Shown here: piece after piece, positions 60,089 to 64,000 of the stretch
Layout: every line of letters starts with the position of its first letter
Position numbering within the stretch: position 1 is the first letter of the stretch
Origin: Pseudoalteromonas umbrosa
GTDB lineage: Bacteria; Pseudomonadota; Gammaproteobacteria; Enterobacterales; Alteromonadaceae
Assembly (NCBI RefSeq): GCF_030125375.1
Contig: NZ_JASJUU010000004.1
Location: forward strand, 186,001-250,000
Direction: 5' to 3'
Length of the DNA: 64,000 nt
Program-made: the position numbers and the translations under genes
The notes under the pieces: generated by a model
The model's input: the letters and a program-made list of their open reading frames with translations, nothing else
What the model was told of the DNA's origin: nothing
The model's database searches: none

Positions 60089-60328
60089 CTATTTAAAAAA
60101 GTCATCTTCGTTTTTCGCGAGCATTGCCTCAATGTCTTCAATGAGCGCTTGTGGGTCAGGCTGGGCAAGATCTGTACTTTGCACGGGACTAGAAATTTTA
60201 TTGTTTTCTTCAGACCACTCACCTAAGTCGATAAGTTGACAGCGCTTAGAGCAAAATGGACGGTGCGGGCTTTGTGCCGACCAGATCACCTCTTTTTGAC
60301 ATGTTGGGCATTGGACAGCTGTTGGCAT
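60089..60328 (-). CDS. yacG: DNA gyrase inhibitor / zinc-binding protein YacG
   Basis: A 79-residue protein with one four-cysteine zinc site: CPTC (residues 8-11) and CSKRC (26-30) in RPFCSKRCQLIDLGEWSEE, a signature of YacG. In E. coli YacG binds GyrB and inhibits supercoiling in vitro. The C-terminus is acidic and probably disordered (IEDIEAMLAKNEDDFFK). It is normally found near coaE and pilus genes, as here. Its ribosome-binding site is weak, and a 15-bp hairpin (60355-60387) separates it from pilB. Confidence 0.93.
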   Translation of the reverse strand: MPTAVQCPTCQKEVIWSAQSPHRPFCSKRCQLIDLGEWSEENNKISSPVQSTDLAQPDPQALIEDIEAMLAKNEDDFFK

Positions 60329-60354
60329 AATAGATACTCATGGTGTGATAGACC

Positions 60355-60387
60355 AGTATAGTTTACTGCTTTGCAGCAAACTATACT
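60355..60387. repeat. 15-bp inverted repeat between pilB and yacG
   Basis: AGTATAGTTTACTGC (60355-60369) pairs with GCAGCAAACTATACT (60373-60387) with one mismatch and a TTT loop. No T-run follows on the minus strand, so it may attenuate or process the pilB-yacG transcript. Confidence 0.75.
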
Positions 60388-60404
60388 AGTGAGTCTGAAC
60401 GTAA

Positions 60405-62081
60405 TTAATAGTTTGTTACGCGGTTGATTTCAGCTAAAGAAGTCACGCCGGATGCCGCTTTTTTCAAACCAGATTTACGTAGATTATCAAAACCTAATTT
60501 ATCCGCGAGTGCAGCAATTTCCAAAGAGTTCGCCCCCTCCATTATTTTATGCGACATTTCAGGAGTAATTTTTACCACTTCATATACCCCGACACGGCCT
60601 TTATATCCGTCGGTGCAGTGGTCGCAGCCTTTTGGTGCATATAGAGTAAGGTCTTTAACTTGTTCTTCAGTAAAGCCTTGTTTGAGTAACTCTTCTTTTG
60701 GTAACTCTTCCGGTTCCTTGCACTTTGGACAAAGGCGTCTTGCTAGACGCTGAGCGATAATTAAGCTTACAGAACTTGCCACGTTATAGGCTGGTACACC
60801 CATATTGAGCAATCGTGTGAGTGTTTCTGGCGCTGAGTTGGTGTGCAGAGTACTCATTACTAAGTGACCTGTTTGGGCTGCTTTGATAGAGATCTCAGCC
60901 GTTTCTAGATCTCGGATCTCACCTACCATGACCACGTCAGGATCTTGTCGTAAAAATGCTTTAAGCGCGTTAGCAAAAGTCATATCGGCTTTTGTATTGA
61001 TCTGAACTTGGTTGATCCCTTCAAGGTTAATTTCAACCGGATCTTCCGCGGTACTGATATTGCGCTCGGGCTTATTTAAAATATTGAGGCCAGTATAAAG
61101 AGATACGGTTTTACCTGAACCTGTGGGGCCGGTAACTAAGATCATGCCTTGAGGCTGCTCAAGGGCGTTTAAATACAAGTCTTTTTGTTCAGGTTCATAA
61201 CCCAGTACATCTATTCCCAATTTAGCAGCAGAGGAGTCGAGTATCCGCATTACGATTTTTTCACCCCACATGGTGGGAAGAGTACTGACACGAAAATCGA
61301 TGCTTTTGCGCTCGGATATTTTGAGCTTAATACGACCATCTTGCGGCTTTCGTTTCTCAGCGATATCTAGGTGAGACATAACTTTGATACGGGCTGATAA
61401 ACGACTTGCTAAGGTATTAGGAGGACTTGCCATTTCATGCAAAATACCATCGATTCGAAAGCGCACTCGGTATTTTTTCTCATAGGGCTCAAAGTGCAAA
61501 TCTGAAGCGCCCTTTTTAATCGCATCCATGAGAATTTTATTGATGTAGACAATAATCGGCGCATCGTCTTTTTCTTCATCTTGCTGCTGTGACGGCGTCT
61601 CATCTTCTACATCTAAACTAGCAAACTCTTTAAATTCGTCTTCACTGAGTGACAGACCTGAGCTGGAGTCAAAGAGTTGATCTATTTTCTGTTCTAAAAG
61701 TTTGTGATCAACAACCACGATTTCGCATTGTAACCCGGTACTGAACTCGAAGTTTTCAAATGCGCCATAGTCGGTTGGATCTGAGGTTGCGATAAACAGT
61801 TTGCGATCTTTTTTGACTAAAGGAAGAAGGTAGTGTTGCCTGATTAACTTTTCTTTGATCAGATCTTTGGGTACATTTTCTACATCAAAACCATTGAGAT
61901 CAAAATATGGCACGCGGAACAAATCAAGGCATTGTTCAGCTAATTCCTGCCCAGACATGCCGCTACATAAGCAAATTAGCTCAGCAGTGGTCGTTGCCTC
62001 GGATTGCTTCGCCTTTATCTGATCTGGCGTAATTCTACCTAAGGTAATGAATTTTCTCAGTAATGGAGAGTGATGTTCCAT
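60405..62081 (-). CDS. pilB: Type IV pilus assembly ATPase PilB
   Basis: The 558-residue hexameric ATPase drives pilus extension from the cytoplasmic face. The N-terminal MshEN/T2SSE domain (about 1-150) precedes the ATPase: SDLHFEPYEKKYRVRFRIDG, Walker A GPTGSGKT, Asp-box TAEDPVEINLEGINQVQIN, Walker B PDVVMVGEIRD, and His-box TGHLVMSTLHTN. A zinc-type tetracysteine (CPKCKEP and CDHC) follows, as in PilB/GspE. AAGGACATT precedes the ATG. In most relatives pilB comes before pilC and pilD; here it lies after coaE. No pilA gene was seen in the window. Confidence 0.95.
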   Translation of the reverse strand: MEHHSPLLRKFITLGRITPDQIKAKQSEATTTAELICLCSGMSGQELAEQCLDLFRVPYFDLNGFDVENVPKDLIKEKLIRQHYLLPLVKKDRKLFIATSDPTDYGAFENFEFSTGLQCEIVVVDHKLLEQKIDQLFDSSSGLSLSEDEFKEFASLDVEDETPSQQQDEEKDDAPIIVYINKILMDAIKKGASDLHFEPYEKKYRVRFRIDGILHEMASPPNTLASRLSARIKVMSHLDIAEKRKPQDGRIKLKISERKSIDFRVSTLPTMWGEKIVMRILDSSAAKLGIDVLGYEPEQKDLYLNALEQPQGMILVTGPTGSGKTVSLYTGLNILNKPERNISTAEDPVEINLEGINQVQINTKADMTFANALKAFLRQDPDVVMVGEIRDLETAEISIKAAQTGHLVMSTLHTNSAPETLTRLLNMGVPAYNVASSVSLIIAQRLARRLCPKCKEPEELPKEELLKQGFTEEQVKDLTLYAPKGCDHCTDGYKGRVGVYEVVKITPEMSHKIMEGANSLEIAALADKLGFDNLRKSGLKKAASGVTSLAEINRVTNY

Positions 62082-62163
62082 AATGTCCTTTAATACTTCA
62101 ACAGCTTACACAAATGTAGCAAATAATCAGCAACTGCGCCCTCACAAAGCGAGCGCAATTATA

Positions 62164-62181
62164 ATCATTCTAGAGAATGAT
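62164..62181. promoter_or_regulatory. Palindrome and possible promoter upstream of pilB
   Basis: ATCATTCT (62164-62171) and AGAATGAT (62174-62181) form a perfect palindrome with an AG centre. On the minus strand it overlaps TATAAT (62163-62158), a candidate -10 for pilB, so a regulator may bind here. A matching -35 was not clear. Confidence 0.4.
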
Positions 62182-62204
62182 ATAAAATTCAACAAATAAA
62201 GTGT

Positions 62205-62810
62205 TTAATTGGTTTTAGATGCAGCTAAAAAAGTTTGATGCAAGTTATCTAGTTCGATTTGAACTTCAGTTAATGGTCGGTTGTTATCGATAATATAATC
62301 AGCTCTAAGGCACTTATCTTCCCGGCTCATTTGTGCGGCAATGATATTTTTGACTTGCTCTTGCGAGACCTTATCTCTAGCGCTAGTACGTGCAATTTGA
62401 ACGTCGTTAGGTACATCAATCAATAATGTTTTATTGCATAGTTTTTCTAACCCATTCTCAAACAATAAGGGAGCGCATAAAATGCAATAAGGACTTGCTG
62501 CGTTTGCCAACTCTGAGAGCATCTGTGCTCTAATAAGAGGGTGTAATAACTCGTTGAGCCAGGTTTTTTCAGTTTCATCATTAAAAATGATATCGCGAAG
62601 TTTGGCTCTATTCAGTTTACCATCCGGTGATAAAATACTGGGGCCAAATCGCTCTACAATGCTGTTTAATCCAGTCGTCCCTGGCATCACGACTTCTCTT
62701 GCTACAATATCGGCATCAACAACATCAATGCCTAAACTTTCAAAATGGCGTGTCGCAGCAGTTTTTCCGGCACCGATGCCACCGGTGAGACCTAATATCC
62801 AAGATGACAT
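62205..62810 (-). CDS. coaE: Dephospho-CoA kinase
   Basis: The 201-residue enzyme phosphorylates dephospho-CoA in the last step of coenzyme A synthesis. It has the P-loop LGLTGGIGAGKTAATRHFES, the DVVDADIVAREVV substrate segment, FNDETEKTWLNELLHPLIR, and the lid region around DVPNDVQIARTSARDKVSQE. Length and order match E. coli CoaE. The ATG follows AGGGGTATAAC and lies one base after the pilD stop codon, so the two are translationally coupled. The coaE-pilus linkage is conserved in many gammaproteobacteria. Confidence 0.95.
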   Translation of the reverse strand: MSSWILGLTGGIGAGKTAATRHFESLGIDVVDADIVAREVVMPGTTGLNSIVERFGPSILSPDGKLNRAKLRDIIFNDETEKTWLNELLHPLIRAQMLSELANAASPYCILCAPLLFENGLEKLCNKTLLIDVPNDVQIARTSARDKVSQEQVKNIIAAQMSREDKCLRADYIIDNNRPLTEVQIELDNLHQTFLAASKTN

Positions 62811-62811
62811 G

Positions 62812-63699
62812 TTATACCCCTAGTAAATTCAAGTACCAACTTTTTAACGATTCACCATAAAAGAGGCATAACCAGCCTGCAATGGCTAAATAAGGTCCAA
62901 ATGGAATAGGGGTGGCTTTGTCTTTGCCTTGCACACTTAATTGAACGCTGCCTATAACAGCACCGACGACACTAGAAAGCAAAATAATGGTAATAATTGC
63001 TTCCCAGCCAAGTAACGCACCAAAAATGGCCAACAGCTTGAAATCACCGTAGCCCATGCCCTCTTTGCCGGTGAGTAATTTAAATAACCAGTAAACACTC
63101 CACAAACTGAGATACCCAAGAGTTGCGCCCCACAAAGCGTCGACTGGGGCTATGGTATAACCTAGTGCTGCACTTAATAAAGCGAGCCATAACATGGGTT
63201 GGGTGATTTGGTCAGGGAGCAACATTTTATCAATATCAATGAAGATTAGCGCAATCAGGCCCCAAGTTATAAGGATGTATAACAGCGATAGAGAAGTGGC
63301 ACCAAAATGCCAAGCGACCCACAGTGAAGATATGGCGGTCAGCATTTCAATACTCGGGTATCTCGCTGAAATCGGTGTATCGCAATATGCACAGCGACCT
63401 TTTAAAAATAACCAGCTCAGCACTGGAATATTATGCTGTACTTTAATTTGCGTGTTGCAGCTGGGGCAGGTCGACCTTGGGGTGATTAAATTAAATGGTT
63501 TAGAGTCGTCTTGCGCACTTTTATTGGGCTCTTGTTGTCCAAGAATTACCTTACACTCGGTTTTCCACTCGGTTTCCATTATTACAGGAAGGCGATAAAT
63601 AACGACATTTAAAAAGCTGCCAATACAGGTGCTTACTAAGCCCACTGACAACAAAAAAAACCAAGGTTGTTGCTGCATTAAATGCCAGACATCTTGCAT
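62812..63699 (-). CDS. pilD: Prepilin peptidase/N-methyltransferase PilD
   Basis: The 295-residue inner-membrane aspartic protease cleaves and N-methylates type IV prepilins and pseudopilins. The zinc-binding tetracysteine appears in CPSCNTQIKVQHN and GRCAYCDTPIS. The two catalytic aspartates lie in ALIFIDIDKMLLPDQ and GKEGMGYGDFKLLAIFG. Seven to eight membrane helices are predicted. It lies 37 bp downstream of pilC and is coupled to coaE downstream. Confidence 0.96.
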   Translation of the reverse strand: MQDVWHLMQQQPWFFLLSVGLVSTCIGSFLNVVIYRLPVIMETEWKTECKVILGQQEPNKSAQDDSKPFNLITPRSTCPSCNTQIKVQHNIPVLSWLFLKGRCAYCDTPISARYPSIEMLTAISSLWVAWHFGATSLSLLYILITWGLIALIFIDIDKMLLPDQITQPMLWLALLSAALGYTIAPVDALWGATLGYLSLWSVYWLFKLLTGKEGMGYGDFKLLAIFGALLGWEAIITIILLSSVVGAVIGSVQLSVQGKDKATPIPFGPYLAIAGWLCLFYGESLKSWYLNLLGV

Positions 63700-63735
63700 A
63701 GTAATACTCTTATTATTATTAAACAGTGAGTTTGA

Positions 63736-64000
63736 TTAGATAACGCTACCTAATTGGAATATGGGTAGGTACATGGCGATAATTAAGCCGCCAACTAAAA
63801 CGCCTAGTATGGCCATTATAAGAGGCTCAAGCAAGGTAGATAAGCCATCAACAGCATCATCTACTTCTTGTTCGTAAATACTGGCCACTTTGCCAAGCAT
63901 ACTATCAAGCGCACCTGATTCTTCACCAATGGCTACCATTTGCACTACCATATCTGGGAATATTTTAGAGTTACGCATCGCCCAATTCATTTGGTTGCCT
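63736..64000 (-). CDS. pilC: Type IV pilus inner-membrane platform protein PilC (C-terminal part)
   Basis: The window contains only the last ~88 codons; the frame continues past position 64000 (GNQMNWAMRNSKIFPDMVVQ reads through). The conserved end is clear: MVAIGEESGALDSMLGKVAS, YEQEVDDAVDGLSTLLEPLI, and the final membrane helix MAILGVLVGGLIIAMYLPIF, followed by QLGSVI, the standard PilC/GspF terminus. PilC couples the assembly ATPases to pilin insertion. It is the first gene in the window of the pilC-pilD-coaE series. Confidence 0.95.
   Translation of the reverse strand, partial: GNQMNWAMRNSKIFPDMVVQMVAIGEESGALDSMLGKVASIYEQEVDDAVDGLSTLLEPLIMAILGVLVGGLIIAMYLPIFQLGSVI

Noticed and set aside
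1..64000. tRNA, rRNA, IS element or prophage genes
   Set aside because: No cloverleaf-like, rRNA-like, transposase or phage structural sequence was recognised in any gap or frame.

Overview
The window looks like chromosomal DNA of a marine gammaproteobacterium, most likely Pseudoalteromonas or a close relative in the Alteromonadales. The base composition is AT-rich by eye. The right edge carries a type IV pilus block (pilC, pilD, coaE, pilB, yacG). There are many secreted hydrolases, LysR regulators and a LipL32-family lipoprotein known from Pseudoalteromonas. The genus is inferred from gene content; no rRNA or tRNA gene is present to confirm it. No insertion sequence, phage, CRISPR array or integron was seen.

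Layout: 0-7.5 kb holds a secreted protein cut by the left edge, a CpdB-type nucleotidase lipoprotein, a LipL32 homologue, a three-gene redox/membrane operon and a TPR protein. 7.5-20.5 kb holds a small RiPP-like precursor divergent from an S9 peptidase, then FetB, a dioxygenase, a lipoate ligase-like protein, a LysR regulator, an esterase, arfA, two transporters and a cysteine synthase-like enzyme. 20.5-25.3 kb holds an ABC transporter, a tandemly duplicated lipoprotein and creA. 25.4-31.9 kb holds a LysR gene, an alpha-amylase, an S15-type hydrolase and a degenerate two-component protein. 32.1-41.4 kb holds a very large hybrid sensor kinase, a tandem array of five ~99 bp hairpin units, a beta-helix protein divergent from a membrane ToxR-like regulator with a LamG domain, and a coiled-coil protein. 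41.5-49.1 kb holds a second S9 peptidase divergent from a second RiPP-like precursor, a tandem duplication of an exporter/acetyltransferase pair with its MocR regulator, a RidA protein and a third precursor. 49.2-60 kb holds a tail-anchored J-like protein, pbpC with an alpha-2-macroglobulin, an AraC regulator, an esterase and a LysR gene. 60-64 kb is the pilus block.

The observations that stand out are these. (1) Three unlinked small peptides share a leader ending in GG and have Cys/Thr/Ser-bearing cores. Two of them sit head-to-head with paralogous secreted S9 peptidases. (2) The ~99 bp hairpin array includes a fifth copy whose stem sequence has changed while keeping pairing, which is compensatory change. 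(3) Two independent tandem segmental duplications each left a truncated gene fragment. (4) The arfA coding end is built into its own terminator hairpin. (5) A receiver/kinase protein has lost both a phospho-Asp and the phospho-His. All functions are assigned by reading motifs; no database search or folding program was run.
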